A stretch of 64,000 nt of DNA from VAZQ01 sp034669045. GTDB taxonomy: Bacteria; Pseudomonadota; Alphaproteobacteria; Rhizobiales; Xanthobacteraceae. Within the stretch, counting starts at the first letter, position 1; each line of letters opens with the position of its first letter. Position numbers and translations under genes: made by a program. Location of the stretch: contig JAXDOD010000062.1 in assembly GCA_034669045.1 (NCBI GenBank), positions 118,556-182,555 on the forward strand. Reading direction: 5' to 3'. Below the pieces are notes generated by a model, which ran no database searches, was not told the DNA's origin, and saw only the letters and a list, made by a program, of their open reading frames with translations. Below are positions 36,714-46,131 of the stretch, piece by piece.

Positions 36714-37675
36714 ACATATTCTACGAGGAACCAGAGCACGATCGCTGGCTGCCGCTTGACCGCTATCCGCGCCGGCTGGCGCGGCGGCTCTTGCGAGGAT
36801 CGCCTCAGCCCGGAGGACACCGACGCGTCTTTCTCAATCTTTGTGCGGGCCTCGATCGCATCGGTGTCCGCTATCGTGTCAACGACTACGGTCATGTCCG
36901 AAAAAACCCCGGCGAGCTCGCATGTATCATCGGCAAACCCGTGGTGCTCGACAAGATGAAGTGGAAGAACCCGATCTTGTTCGGAGCCGCCGTCTATTCA
37001 CACCCGCTTGACGATCCGCATCTGCTCCAGCGCCTCCCGATCAAGAAGGTGTTGGTGCCCGGTGCCTGGATGAAGGAGATGTGCAGGCCTGGCTGGTGCG
37101 ATGCCGTCGAGGCGTGGCCGGTAGGTATCGATACGGAGTTCTGGAAGCCGGCCAAGGCCGGGCGCAAGACGACCGACGTTCTGCTCTACGACAAGGTGCG
37201 CTGGGAGCGTGATCGATACGGGCCCGCTCTCATCGACCCGATCCGGGCAACGCTGCGGGCGCGCGGACGATCGTTTCGGGAGCTGCGCTACGGCTTTTAT
37301 CGCGAGCAGGATCTCCACGCGGCGCTCGCGCAGTGCAGGACGATGATTTTTCTGTGCGAGCACGAAACCCAAGGGATTGCCTACCAGCAGGCCCTATCCT
37401 GCAATGTCCCGATTCTGGCCTGGGACCGCAGGGGCTATTGGCAGGACCCCAGCTATTATCCGCACAAGGTCAAATTCGAGTCCGTAACTTCGGTGCCATA
37501 CTGGGATGAGCGCTGCGGTGTGACCTTCGGTCAGGCCGATCAATTTCCCTCGCAATGGGATCTGTTCTGGGACGAGTATTGCGGGGACAGATTCAGCCCA
37601 CGCGACTACATTCTCGAAACGCTGACCCTGGAGCGAAGTGCGCGCCACTATCTCGAATTCGTGCGTGCCCTTTGA
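36707..37675 (+). CDS. Putative glycosyltransferase
   Basis: The protein is 322 residues, starting MLNIFYEEPEHDRWLPLDRY. It looks like a GT-B enzyme: the middle has KVLVPGAWMKEMCRPG and AVEAWPVGIDTEFWKP, and the C-terminal domain has MIFLCEHETQGIAYQQALSC, where the Glu pair would hold the donor. No family was recognised with confidence. It is coupled to the FkbM gene by overlap. Confidence 0.7.
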   Translation: MLNIFYEEPEHDRWLPLDRYPRRLARRLLRGSPQPGGHRRVFLNLCAGLDRIGVRYRVNDYGHVRKNPGELACIIGKPVVLDKMKWKNPILFGAAVYSHPLDDPHLLQRLPIKKVLVPGAWMKEMCRPGWCDAVEAWPVGIDTEFWKPAKAGRKTTDVLLYDKVRWERDRYGPALIDPIRATLRARGRSFRELRYGFYREQDLHAALAQCRTMIFLCEHETQGIAYQQALSCNVPILAWDRRGYWQDPSYYPHKVKFESVTSVPYWDERCGVTFGQADQFPSQWDLFWDEYCGDRFSPRDYILETLTLERSARHYLEFVRAL

Positions 37676-37773
37676 GGCAAGGCCCATCAGGGAACGCGCT
37701 CCCAAATCCCGCAGTGAAACCTGGTCGTGAATGAATCATTTTAGTTTCTACCGTCGCAAGATGTCGTGACGCC

Positions 37774-38883
37774 ATGCGCGCGGGCTCGACGATCCGCTTG
37801 GTGGCGATCAACATCGTCGTCGGTCTGTTCATGTTCGAATCGAGTCTTCGTATTCAGCAAATGACCGGACCGTTCATTGACCTGGAATATCGCGCTGAAA
37901 GTCTCGCAACGGGGCTTTCGGAGGAGTTGAATCATGTGCCGACGGCCGGAGGATCCTGGAATCGCGATGGGATCCGCACGATGGAGGAGCCAAACTCCGC
38001 GCAATGTTCCCAGAGCCTGCTGTTCCTGGGAGATTCGTTCATGCAGGCGGTTCAACAGATGCCCAATGGCGATATCGTCGCCAGTCATCCGAGCGATACC
38101 ATTCCTGTTCACGTCAGGCGGTTTTTCAGGGAGTCATTGGGCAAGGAATTATGTGTATTCAATGCGGGCTATGCCTCGTATTCGCCGTCGATCTTCGTTC
38201 CGCAGGCAAAAAAGCTTATTCCCCTTGTGAAGCCGGATCTCGTCGTGATCGATGTCGATGAGACGGACCTGTGGGATGACTACTATCGTTATCGCGACCT
38301 CGTGATGAGGGATGGCGAGGGCTCGATCACCGCCGTGCGACCGACGCCGGTCTATGTCCAATTCCACAACGGTTTGGTGGACAGCACCAGCAAAACGCTG
38401 TTCACGCATCGGCTGTTCTCCAAACTTTATTTTACAGGCATTGAATACCCCAGACTCCTTGCGCGCTACAATCAACGGCGGCCGAACGATAACTTGTTCC
38501 TGGCCAAGCTTCCGGCAGCAGAGGCGAGACAGATTCACGCATCGGAGATCGAGCATTTCAAATCGACGCTCGACGATCTGACCCGCACCGTTGTCGCTCG
38601 CGTGGGCAGCCCCCAACGGCTCATCTACATTCATCACCCGCACCTGGGACATCTCAGCACCAGGGGCGTCAAATTCAATAACGTCGTATCCGAGGTTCTG
38701 CGGGACGTCGCGTCGCGCAATAACGTGAGGTATTACGATGCGACCGAAGAGTTGAGGGTGGAATTTGGCGGGTCGCCGGAAACCTACTACATCCCCGACG
38801 ATGTGCACTTCAACGCCGTCGGTACCCGAGCCTATGGCATCGCGGTTGGAAAGTACCTGGCGCATGCGCTTGGCGATCACTGA
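37774..38883 (+). CDS. SGNH/GDSL-type hydrolase or acyltransferase
   Basis: The protein is 369 residues with an N-terminal hydrophobic segment (about 8-22) that may anchor it in the membrane. Block I is GDSF (86-89), NAGYASYSPS carries the Gly of block II, and the Asp-x-x-His block is D342-D-V-H345 in PDDVHFNAVG. SGNH proteins in exopolysaccharide loci (for example AlgX/AlgJ types) often O-acetylate or deacetylate the polymer in the periplasm. The role here is inferred from position. Confidence 0.75.
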   Translation: MRAGSTIRLVAINIVVGLFMFESSLRIQQMTGPFIDLEYRAESLATGLSEELNHVPTAGGSWNRDGIRTMEEPNSAQCSQSLLFLGDSFMQAVQQMPNGDIVASHPSDTIPVHVRRFFRESLGKELCVFNAGYASYSPSIFVPQAKKLIPLVKPDLVVIDVDETDLWDDYYRYRDLVMRDGEGSITAVRPTPVYVQFHNGLVDSTSKTLFTHRLFSKLYFTGIEYPRLLARYNQRRPNDNLFLAKLPAAEARQIHASEIEHFKSTLDDLTRTVVARVGSPQRLIYIHHPHLGHLSTRGVKFNNVVSEVLRDVASRNNVRYYDATEELRVEFGGSPETYYIPDDVHFNAVGTRAYGIAVGKYLAHALGDH

Positions 38884-38928
38884 CCGATCCATATCGGCGT
38901 AGCAGCCGTCGCGCCGCAGAAACACGCG

Positions 38929-39954
38929 ATGCGTCAGCGATCAATGCACCAGTCAGCCCCACGAAAGAAAGTGCGCATCAATATCGCTCGATTTTGGGCC
39001 GGCGCGACTGCCGAGGACATCATAGAGCTTGTTCTTCCGGACCTGCGGCCCTTTTTCGAGTTCGAGACCTCGCGCGAGCCCCAGGTGCTCCTGTACGGGC
39101 CGTACGGCGGAGAGCTACCGAAGGGGCGCTTTGTTAAAATCTTCATCGGTTGCGAGAATGTGCGGCCGATCATGAGCGAATGCGACTGGGCATTCGGCGT
39201 GGAACACGAAGACAACGTCAAGAACCCCAGGTACATGCGCTTCATGCGTTGGGGAGACGACTCTCATTTGATCCAGGAGCAAAAGAACTGGCGCTCCATC
39301 CTGCGGTCCAAAAAACGTTTCTGCGCGTTCGTATACGCCAATCAGGTCGCCTACCGGGAGGCGTTCTTCAACGCGTTGTCGCGCCGCAAGAAGGTGGATT
39401 CTCCAGGACGATCGATGAACAACATGCCCAGCATCGATCCGACGCCGGGGCGGCCTGATTGGGACTCGAAAATCGAGTTCTTGCGCAATTATAAATTCGT
39501 CATCGCGTTCGAGAATGGCTCTCGGTCCGGCTATAACACCGAAAAGCTGACGCACGCGATCGAGGCCGACTGTCTGCCGATCTACTGGGGAGATTCGCAG
39601 ATCGGCCGCTCGTTCAATGTCCGGCGGCTCATCAACGCTCACGACTACCTGGTCAAACCGGTCAAATTCCTGCCGCGGCTGCCTTACGCGCCGCATTCCA
39701 TCAGATACGGAAACAGTCCGACTTTCTTTCAAAGAGCCGCGAGGCGCATCAACGGTCTTGCGAGCGAGTTCGAGCAGCGGACCTGGGCCTCGGCGGGGTT
39801 CAATGCGTTGATCGAACGGGTCATCCAGATCGACGAAGACGACGAATTGTATCTGCAGCACCTGCGTGAGCCGATCCTGATCGGAAACAATCCGCCGGAT
39901 CGTTCGCCGTGGATTGCGCGCTGGCGCGAGATTCTTGAGCGAAGCTTGCAGTGA
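38929..39954 (+). CDS. GT10-family (fucosyltransferase-like) glycosyltransferase
   Basis: The protein is 341 residues. The GT10 signature is clear in the C-terminal half: YKFVIAFENGSRSGYNTEKL, then HAIEADCLPIYWGD and FNVRRLINAHD. GT10 enzymes use GDP-fucose (alpha-1,3/1,4) in known cases. No GDP-fucose biosynthesis gene is in the window, so donor supply would come from elsewhere or the specificity differs. Confidence 0.85.
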   Translation: MRQRSMHQSAPRKKVRINIARFWAGATAEDIIELVLPDLRPFFEFETSREPQVLLYGPYGGELPKGRFVKIFIGCENVRPIMSECDWAFGVEHEDNVKNPRYMRFMRWGDDSHLIQEQKNWRSILRSKKRFCAFVYANQVAYREAFFNALSRRKKVDSPGRSMNNMPSIDPTPGRPDWDSKIEFLRNYKFVIAFENGSRSGYNTEKLTHAIEADCLPIYWGDSQIGRSFNVRRLINAHDYLVKPVKFLPRLPYAPHSIRYGNSPTFFQRAARRINGLASEFEQRTWASAGFNALIERVIQIDEDDELYLQHLREPILIGNNPPDRSPWIARWREILERSLQ

Positions 39955-39991
39955 CATCGACGCAAGCGGCTTGCGCCAGAGCAGGATACAC

Positions 39992-40873
39992 ATGCGTAGC
40001 GCCGTCAATGATGGTGGAACACTCGCGGCGGCGGAGGGCGTCCGATGGCGCGACCGGACGCTGCTCGGCTATGGTCGCGGCTTCGAGCACCCGTCGAAGA
40101 TCCGGATCGTCCGCTGGCTGGTCCGCAAGGCTGCGGCAGGCCGAATTCGGGTTCGCTACGCGCAGGGTGCGACGATCGCGATCGATCCGGCCGATTATAT
40201 CGGCTGGGCCGTGTTCAAGACCGGACACTACGAGCGGGCGAGTCTCAGTCTGGCGCTGCGAATCATGACCGACGAGCCCGGGCTGTTCATCGATGTGGGC
40301 GCCAATTTCGGATGGTATAGCTGCGCGGTCGCCGCCATTCCCGGGGCAGCCGTCGTGAGTATCGAGCCCGACTGTCAGAATTGCGCCTCGCTGCGCGAGA
40401 ATATCGCGCTCAACAAACTGTCGAACGTCATTGTCTTCAATGGTGCCATCGGGACGGCCGTCGAGATTGTCAGGATGGCCCGGCGGTCGCCGGCGAATTC
40501 TGGCACCTGTGCAATGATATCCGACGACGCAGCGTCGACGTCCGGAGACAATCGCGTCGCGACGGTGCCGCTCGACTTGGCGCTGAATCGAATGGTTGAT
40601 CCGCCAGCGAGGCCGGTCCTTGTCAAGGTCGACGTCGAGGGCTTCGAGCCTCAGGTTCTTGCCGGCCTCGATTTTGACGGATCGTTTCGACCCAAGAACT
40701 TTCTCATGGAGGTCAATCGCGAGCTTTTCAGCAGGCCCTGGGGACCGTTCCCGAACCTCAAGGCCTTCTTCGCAGGCAAGGGCTATGAATTGCTCGACGT
40801 GTTCGGTCGTCCGTGTCCCGACGATGGTGAGCTTCCCGAAGAAAACGTGTGGGCGCGGGAGGCCTCGCGGTAG
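39992..40873 (+). CDS. FkbM-family methyltransferase
   Basis: The protein is 293 residues from the ATG at 39992, preceded by AGCAGGA; the frame is open from 39914 and overlaps the GT10 end. Motif I is FIDVGANFGWYSC, then VVSIEPDCQNCASLREN, and VLVKVDVEGFEPQVLAG later. This makes a complete FkbM enzyme, the second intact copy in the locus. Confidence 0.85.
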   Translation: MRSAVNDGGTLAAAEGVRWRDRTLLGYGRGFEHPSKIRIVRWLVRKAAAGRIRVRYAQGATIAIDPADYIGWAVFKTGHYERASLSLALRIMTDEPGLFIDVGANFGWYSCAVAAIPGAAVVSIEPDCQNCASLRENIALNKLSNVIVFNGAIGTAVEIVRMARRSPANSGTCAMISDDAASTSGDNRVATVPLDLALNRMVDPPARPVLVKVDVEGFEPQVLAGLDFDGSFRPKNFLMEVNRELFSRPWGPFPNLKAFFAGKGYELLDVFGRPCPDDGELPEENVWAREASR

Positions 40874-40882
40874 CTCGCGGTG

Positions 40883-41416
40883 TTACAGGGGGATGACACT
40901 GAAGCATTCAATCGACCGGACTCGGTGTCGTTCTCCTCCTGCGGTGATGGCGACCTTTCGGTACCACGCATCGAACAGCGAATAGCTTGGATAGCGCCGC
41001 TCGTAGCCTTGATCGCGCATCAATCGGTCCAAGGCGGGGACCTGTTCGGTCGCGTTGTGCTCCACGGAAAAAAGCGTCACGTTCCAGCTTGCAAAGTCGA
41101 ATCGTTGCAGGATGTCCAATTCGGACCCTTCGGTATCGATCGATATGTAATCGATGTCGCGGGGTCCACGATGCGAGTTGAGCAGGTCGTCGAGAGATAC
41201 GGTTTCGACCTCGATGACGTGGTGCTCCCGCCGTGCTTCCGCGTGTCCGTCCTTGGACGCGAACTCAAGAATTGTGCCGAGGTCAGCGTGTTTTGTTGCG
41301 GCAAATCGCACCCGCTCGCCGGTCGCGCGGAACACGCAGCGCAGGTCGATATCCGCGCGCCTGTTGCGCTTGAGGTTGGCATGCCAGACCGGGTTGGGCG
41401 ATTGCCGACATAGCAA
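40883..41416 (-). pseudogene. N-terminally truncated FkbM-family methyltransferase, antisense
   Basis: The minus-strand frame of 177 codons matches the C-terminal two thirds of an FkbM enzyme: it begins inside the motif II region (SPNPVWHANLKRN), then has IDYISIDTEGSELDILQRF. The SAM-binding motif I (VDVGANxG) is missing, because the frame is cut by the start of the GT2 gene at 41416. Both flanking genes run the other way. A remnant of an inverted or replaced gene is likely. Confidence 0.75.
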
Positions 41417-42387
41417 TGTCGCCGCTGGTCTCAGTGATCATTCCCTGCAAGGATGGGGCCGCCTGGCTTGGCGAGGCTATCGAGTCATGCCGCGACCAGA
41501 CTTGGAAAAACCTCGAAATCATCGTCGTCGACGATCATTCGTCGGATGCGAGCCTGCAGGTCGCCAGGAGCTACGGGACCCCGGCAGTCGTGGTGTTGGT
41601 GTGCAAGCGGAAAGGGGCGAGCGCCGCGCGCAACGTCGGGCTTGAACGCGCCCGCGGCGACTTCATCCAATTCCTGGACGCCGACGACGTGCTCGACCGC
41701 GACAAAATCCGCCTGCAGATGGAACGATTGATGTCCGGTCCTGAAAGCGCCGTCGCGTCGGGCGCCTGGGGGCGCTTCTGGCACAATCCGGGCGAGGCGA
41801 GGTTCTCGGCCGAGCCGGTATGGGCTGATCTCGCGCCGCAGGAGTTCCTGATCTCGTCATGGCTCGGCGGCGGCATGATGCCGAACTTCGCCTGGCTGAC
41901 GCCGCGTGCCGTGATCGAGCGGGCCGGCCGGTGGAACGAACGGCTCAGTGTCAACGACGACGGGGAGTTCTTCTGCCGGGTGGTGCTCGCCGCTTCCCGC
42001 ATTCTTTTTTGCAATGAGGCGCGCGGATATTATCGGCGCCCCGCTGCCGCGACGCTGAGCAGGCGACGCGACGGGAAGGCCTTCGTTTCGGGTTACGAAT
42101 CGATCGAGCTTTCCTGTCGCGCTTTGATGCAGCACTGCGACCAGGCCACGGCGGCAAAAGCGTGCGCCAGTCATTATCAACGCTTTGTGTACGAGGCCTT
42201 TCCGGATGCGCCCGACTTGGTACGCGAAGCCGAGACGCGCGTTGTGCAATTCGGCGGGAGTGATCTGCGCATGCAAGGGGGCCGTGCGTTTCAGGCTCTG
42301 TCCGCCTGTTTCGGGTGGAAATTGGCCCGACGCTGTCAACTGTCATGGCAGAAATTCCGATCCTTGAGAGCCGACCGGCAGGCATGA
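41416..42387 (+). CDS. GT2-family glycosyltransferase
   Basis: This 323-residue GT-A enzyme has the start VSVIIPCKDGAAWLGEAIES, then IIVVDDHSSDAS, KGASAARNVGLERARGDF, the metal site FLDADDVLD (Asp-Ala-Asp) and SVNDDGEF around the catalytic base. It is a typical cytoplasmic inverting transferase. The next gene starts within its stop (ATGA). Confidence 0.88.
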   Translation: MSPLVSVIIPCKDGAAWLGEAIESCRDQTWKNLEIIVVDDHSSDASLQVARSYGTPAVVVLVCKRKGASAARNVGLERARGDFIQFLDADDVLDRDKIRLQMERLMSGPESAVASGAWGRFWHNPGEARFSAEPVWADLAPQEFLISSWLGGGMMPNFAWLTPRAVIERAGRWNERLSVNDDGEFFCRVVLAASRILFCNEARGYYRRPAAATLSRRRDGKAFVSGYESIELSCRALMQHCDQATAAKACASHYQRFVYEAFPDAPDLVREAETRVVQFGGSDLRMQGGRAFQALSACFGWKLARRCQLSWQKFRSLRADRQA

Positions 42388-43652
42388 TGCTGGCGCCAAA
42401 ATCCCGCATCGTGCTGCTGACCGGGAACAGCCTTTGTCATAACCCCCGTTCGATGAAGGAGGCCTCGGCTCTCGCCCGCGCGGGCTACGAGGTTCACGTG
42501 CTCGGCGGCTGGCTCGATTCGATCTCCAAAGCAAACGATCTGAGCTTGATCAAGGAGGCGCCGTTCGAATTCACACCGGTGGTTGATCGCAATCTGGGGA
42601 GCAAACGCAACGAGGCCGCATGGTTCGCGCGCCGTGCCGGCCGAAAAACCGCGCACATCGTTTATGGTTTGACCGGCTGGCAAAGCCCGCTGCAGCTTGG
42701 CTTCGGCGTCAAGCGCCTTTTCAGAGAAGCGCTCCGGCTGTCCGCCGATTTATACATCGCACATTCGGAGGCCGGGCTTTACGCCGCTTGCGAGCTTGAG
42801 CGCAGGGGAATGCGAGTCGGCGTCGACATGGAGGACTGGTTCTCCGAGGACCTGCTGCCCGAGGTTCGGCGGCACCGGCCGCTACGGCTGTTGCGCGCGC
42901 TCGAACGGGAACTGCTGCTGCGCGGCGCCTATGCCTCCTGTCCGTCGCGCGTCATGAGCACCGCGCTCGCGGAGGTCCACGGTTGCACCGCCCCGACCGT
43001 GATCTACAATGCCTTCGCCTGGTCGCAGCGGCCAGCGCTCGATGGATGCATGAGCGATCGCCGGAACCGAGATCGTCCCTCGATTCACTGGTATTCGACG
43101 ACGCTCGGTCCTGGCCGCGGCCTCGAGGACCTGCTGTCGGCCGTTCCGCATTTGCAGCATGATGTCGAAATTCATCTTCGCGGCAGTTCGGCGCCCGGAT
43201 TCGAGCAATGGCTGCGGACGCAGGTCCCCGATCATTGGCGCCACAGAATGTTTTTTCACTCGGTGGTGACGAACGAGCAGTTGCTGCCGCGCATTGCCGA
43301 GCACGACATCGGCTTTGCCGGTGAGATGAACTATTGTCGCAGCCGGGAACTGACGGTCACCAACAAGATGCTGCACTATTTCCTGGGCGGCCTTGCCGTG
43401 GTCGCCAGCGACACTGCGGGGCAGCGCGAGGTGGCTGAGCAGGCGCCCGGGGCCGTTCTGCTCTACCGGTCCGGGAACGGACGGGCGCTCGCCGATACGC
43501 TCAACTCGCTGCTGGGGGCGCCGGAACGCCTGGCGCTCGCCAAGGCCGCGGCTTTGGACGCGGCACAAAAGACGTTCTGCTGGGAGCGCCAGGAAGGTGC
43601 ACTTCTCGGTGCAGTGGCGCATGCGCTCGCGCAGCCCGCCGCCGTCATCTGA
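42384..43652 (+). CDS. GT4-like glycosyltransferase
   Basis: The protein is 422 residues from the ATG at 42384, which overlaps the previous TGA. It has GT-B segments: ILLTGNSLCHNPRSMKEASAL-type N-terminus, DMEDWFSEDLLPE, HWYSTTLGPGRGLEDLL, and MLHYFLGGLAVVASDTAGQ at the donor side. It is a divergent member, called from fold features. The coupled arrangement places it in the same assembly line. Confidence 0.78.
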   Translation: MMLAPKSRIVLLTGNSLCHNPRSMKEASALARAGYEVHVLGGWLDSISKANDLSLIKEAPFEFTPVVDRNLGSKRNEAAWFARRAGRKTAHIVYGLTGWQSPLQLGFGVKRLFREALRLSADLYIAHSEAGLYAACELERRGMRVGVDMEDWFSEDLLPEVRRHRPLRLLRALERELLLRGAYASCPSRVMSTALAEVHGCTAPTVIYNAFAWSQRPALDGCMSDRRNRDRPSIHWYSTTLGPGRGLEDLLSAVPHLQHDVEIHLRGSSAPGFEQWLRTQVPDHWRHRMFFHSVVTNEQLLPRIAEHDIGFAGEMNYCRSRELTVTNKMLHYFLGGLAVVASDTAGQREVAEQAPGAVLLYRSGNGRALADTLNSLLGAPERLALAKAAALDAAQKTFCWERQEGALLGAVAHALAQPAAVI

Positions 43653-43660
43653 CGCGGTGA

Positions 43661-44947
43661 ATGGTCATGCGCCGAGTCCTGATCGTCACCGGCTCCTATG
43701 CACCAACGATGATCGCGGACATGCACCGCGCGCGGCAATTGGCTTGGCACTTGCCTGAGCTCGGTTGGGACGTCGAGATATTCTGTCCGGATGAAACCTA
43801 TCAGCCGCCGTCGTGCCTCGACCGTGACAGCTCCGCGTTTTTCGCGCCCGATACGCCGGTGCACGGCATCCCGCAACGCTTTGCCCGGCTTTTTCAGGCC
43901 GTCAACATCGGGAGCATCGGAGTCCGGGCAATCCTTCCGCTGTTGCATTCCGGCCAAAATCTGCTGCGGCAGCGACAATACGATCTTGTCTACATCTCCA
44001 CGGCGCAATTCCTGCTGTTCTTGCTCGGCCCGGCTTGGCGCCGGAAATTCGGGATTCCGTATGTATTGGATTTGCACGATCCGGTGTATCGGCCGGATGT
44101 CGAGCCGGCCGGCCTCAAGCATCGCATGAGCCGGACGCTATCCCGCTACGTGGAGGCGAGGGCCGCCGGCGCGGCATCGGCACTGATCTCAGTTTCACCG
44201 CAATATCTCGACCAGTTGCGTCAACGACATGCCAAGGCAAGCCTTGTGTGGCTTCACGCCGGTCGGCAGGCAGTGATCCCGTTTGCGGTCCTGCCGCGCG
44301 ACTTGGAGGAAGCCGCGCGCGACATGCCGCCACCGCCCGCTGACGGCGTTGCCCGGATCGTGTATGTCGGGACCGGTGGGCCGATCATGGCGCGCTCGTT
44401 TTCACTGTTGTGCCGCGCCTTGTCGCATCTTCGCGCGCAGCGCGCCGACTTGCTTGAACGCGTCCGAATTGAGCTCAGCGGCACGGCGAGCGCTGTGGGC
44501 GTTGTGGGAGTCCGACACCTAGCCGAGGTCGCCCGCGAGCACGGCCTCGCCGATATCGTCAGCGAAGATCCGTTCCGCGTCACCTACCGCCGCTCGCTCG
44601 AACTGCTGCTGCAGGGTGATGGCGCCCTGATTTTGGGCGTGGACGATGCGGGCTACATGCCGTCGAAGCTCTTTACCTATGCCTATTCCGGCAAACCGTT
44701 GCTCGCCTGCTTGCATTTGGATGGCCCCGCGCTCGGCGCTTTCCGGGACACCCCCGGTCTTGGACATGCATTGTGGTTTGGCGGCGGGGATGAAATGCCG
44801 CTCGCCGAGGCCGCTCGCATCGTCGGTGCCTATCTCGAAGAGGTGGTCGGCCGACGACGGTTCGATCGTCGCGCTTGCGTGGAGCCCCACACGGCCGCCG
44901 CCATGGCGCGGCGTCATGCCGAGGTCTTCGCGGCCTGTCTGCCATGA
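43661..44947 (+). CDS. GT4-like glycosyltransferase
   Basis: The protein is 428 residues with a GT-B pattern: VLIVTGSYAPTMIADMHRAR at the start, LDLHDPVYRPD, SALISVSPQYLDQL, VYVGTGGPIMARSF and a donor-side MPSKLFTYAYSGKPLLA. It belongs to a branch that often shares loci with the preceding gene. The stop overlaps the next start (ATGA). Confidence 0.8.
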   Translation: MVMRRVLIVTGSYAPTMIADMHRARQLAWHLPELGWDVEIFCPDETYQPPSCLDRDSSAFFAPDTPVHGIPQRFARLFQAVNIGSIGVRAILPLLHSGQNLLRQRQYDLVYISTAQFLLFLLGPAWRRKFGIPYVLDLHDPVYRPDVEPAGLKHRMSRTLSRYVEARAAGAASALISVSPQYLDQLRQRHAKASLVWLHAGRQAVIPFAVLPRDLEEAARDMPPPPADGVARIVYVGTGGPIMARSFSLLCRALSHLRAQRADLLERVRIELSGTASAVGVVGVRHLAEVAREHGLADIVSEDPFRVTYRRSLELLLQGDGALILGVDDAGYMPSKLFTYAYSGKPLLACLHLDGPALGAFRDTPGLGHALWFGGGDEMPLAEAARIVGAYLEEVVGRRRFDRRACVEPHTAAAMARRHAEVFAACLP

Positions 44948-46131
44948 CGCCCACGCGAACGCGGGTGGCGTTCGTCGTCTCCCATCCGATTCAATACGTT
45001 GTCCCGCTGTACCAGCGTCTCGCCCGGCGCGATGATGTCGCCATCAAGGTTTTCTATACTTGGCACGCCGGTCAGGAGGCGGTGGCGGATCGTGGTTTCG
45101 GTCAACGCGTCGCCTGGGACATCCCGCTCACGCAGGGATACGACTTCGAACTGGTTCCGAACGCCTCCGCCGATGCGGGGACGCACCGGTTTTTAGGCCT
45201 GCGCAACCCGACGCTGGTCGATTGCGTCATGGCCTGGCGGCCCGATGTCGTCCAGGTTACCGGCTGGGCGTGGCTCTCCCACCTCGCTGCATTGAAGGCC
45301 TTCCACAGGAAAGGCATCCGCACGCTCTTTCGCGGCGATTCGCACCTGCTCGATTCGACGCCGTCAGGACCGCGCTGGTGGATCAAGCGGGCGTTGTTGC
45401 GGCGCGTGTATTCCTGGCCCGCAGGATTCCTGGTGGTGGGGTCGGCCAACCGCGCCTACTACCAGTCTTTCGGCGTCGAACCGGCGCGTCTCGACCTCTG
45501 CCCCCATTCGATCGATGTCGCGAGGTTTGCCGAACCTGCGCAGACGTTCGAGCAGGACGCGTCGCGATGGCGTGAGCAGCTCGGTATTTCCGCCGGGCAA
45601 ACGGTGCTGCTCTACGCCGGAAAATTCGAGCGTAAAAAACGCCCCGTCGAGCTGATGCAGGCGATCCAGCGGCAGCGCCATTCCGGCGTCGTGCTGGTTT
45701 TGGTTGGCGCAGGAGAGCTGCAGGGTGACATCGACGCCATTGCCGCGACCGACCCGGAGCGTTTCCGGGTGATCCCATTTCAGAATCAAAGCCGGATGCC
45801 GGCGGTCTATCGACTGGGCGACGTGTTCGTGCTTCCCTCCGACCATGGCGAGACCTGGGGTCTGGCGGTGAACGAGGCCCTGGCCTGCGGTCGTCCCGTG
45901 GTGGTGAGCGATCGGGTCGGTTGCGCGGCGGACGTGGTCGACCCGACCTGCGGCCGGGTATTCCCCAGCAACGATTGGTCGGCCTTTGGAGGTATCGTGG
46001 AGGAGTTGATCAAGGACCCGCAGAAGCTGTCGCACATGGCTGGTGCGGCGGCCGCCCGGGCGGGCGCGTTCGACGTAGCGGTCAGCGAGGCCGCGCTTTT
46101 GTCCGCGATCGAAAAGGTTTGCGCGCGATGA
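44944..46131 (+). CDS. GT4-family glycosyltransferase
   Basis: The protein is 395 residues from the ATG at 44944; the frame is open further upstream. Segments are VAFVVSHPIQYVVPLYQRLA, VQVTGWAWLSHL, LLYAGKFERKKRPVEL and the donor-site PSDHGETWGLAVNEALACG. This is a typical retaining GT-B enzyme. The N-terminal SHPIQY motif is common in enzymes from amino-sugar capsule loci. Confidence 0.87.
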   Translation: MTPTRTRVAFVVSHPIQYVVPLYQRLARRDDVAIKVFYTWHAGQEAVADRGFGQRVAWDIPLTQGYDFELVPNASADAGTHRFLGLRNPTLVDCVMAWRPDVVQVTGWAWLSHLAALKAFHRKGIRTLFRGDSHLLDSTPSGPRWWIKRALLRRVYSWPAGFLVVGSANRAYYQSFGVEPARLDLCPHSIDVARFAEPAQTFEQDASRWREQLGISAGQTVLLYAGKFERKKRPVELMQAIQRQRHSGVVLVLVGAGELQGDIDAIAATDPERFRVIPFQNQSRMPAVYRLGDVFVLPSDHGETWGLAVNEALACGRPVVVSDRVGCAADVVDPTCGRVFPSNDWSAFGGIVEELIKDPQKLSHMAGAAAARAGAFDVAVSEAALLSAIEKVCAR

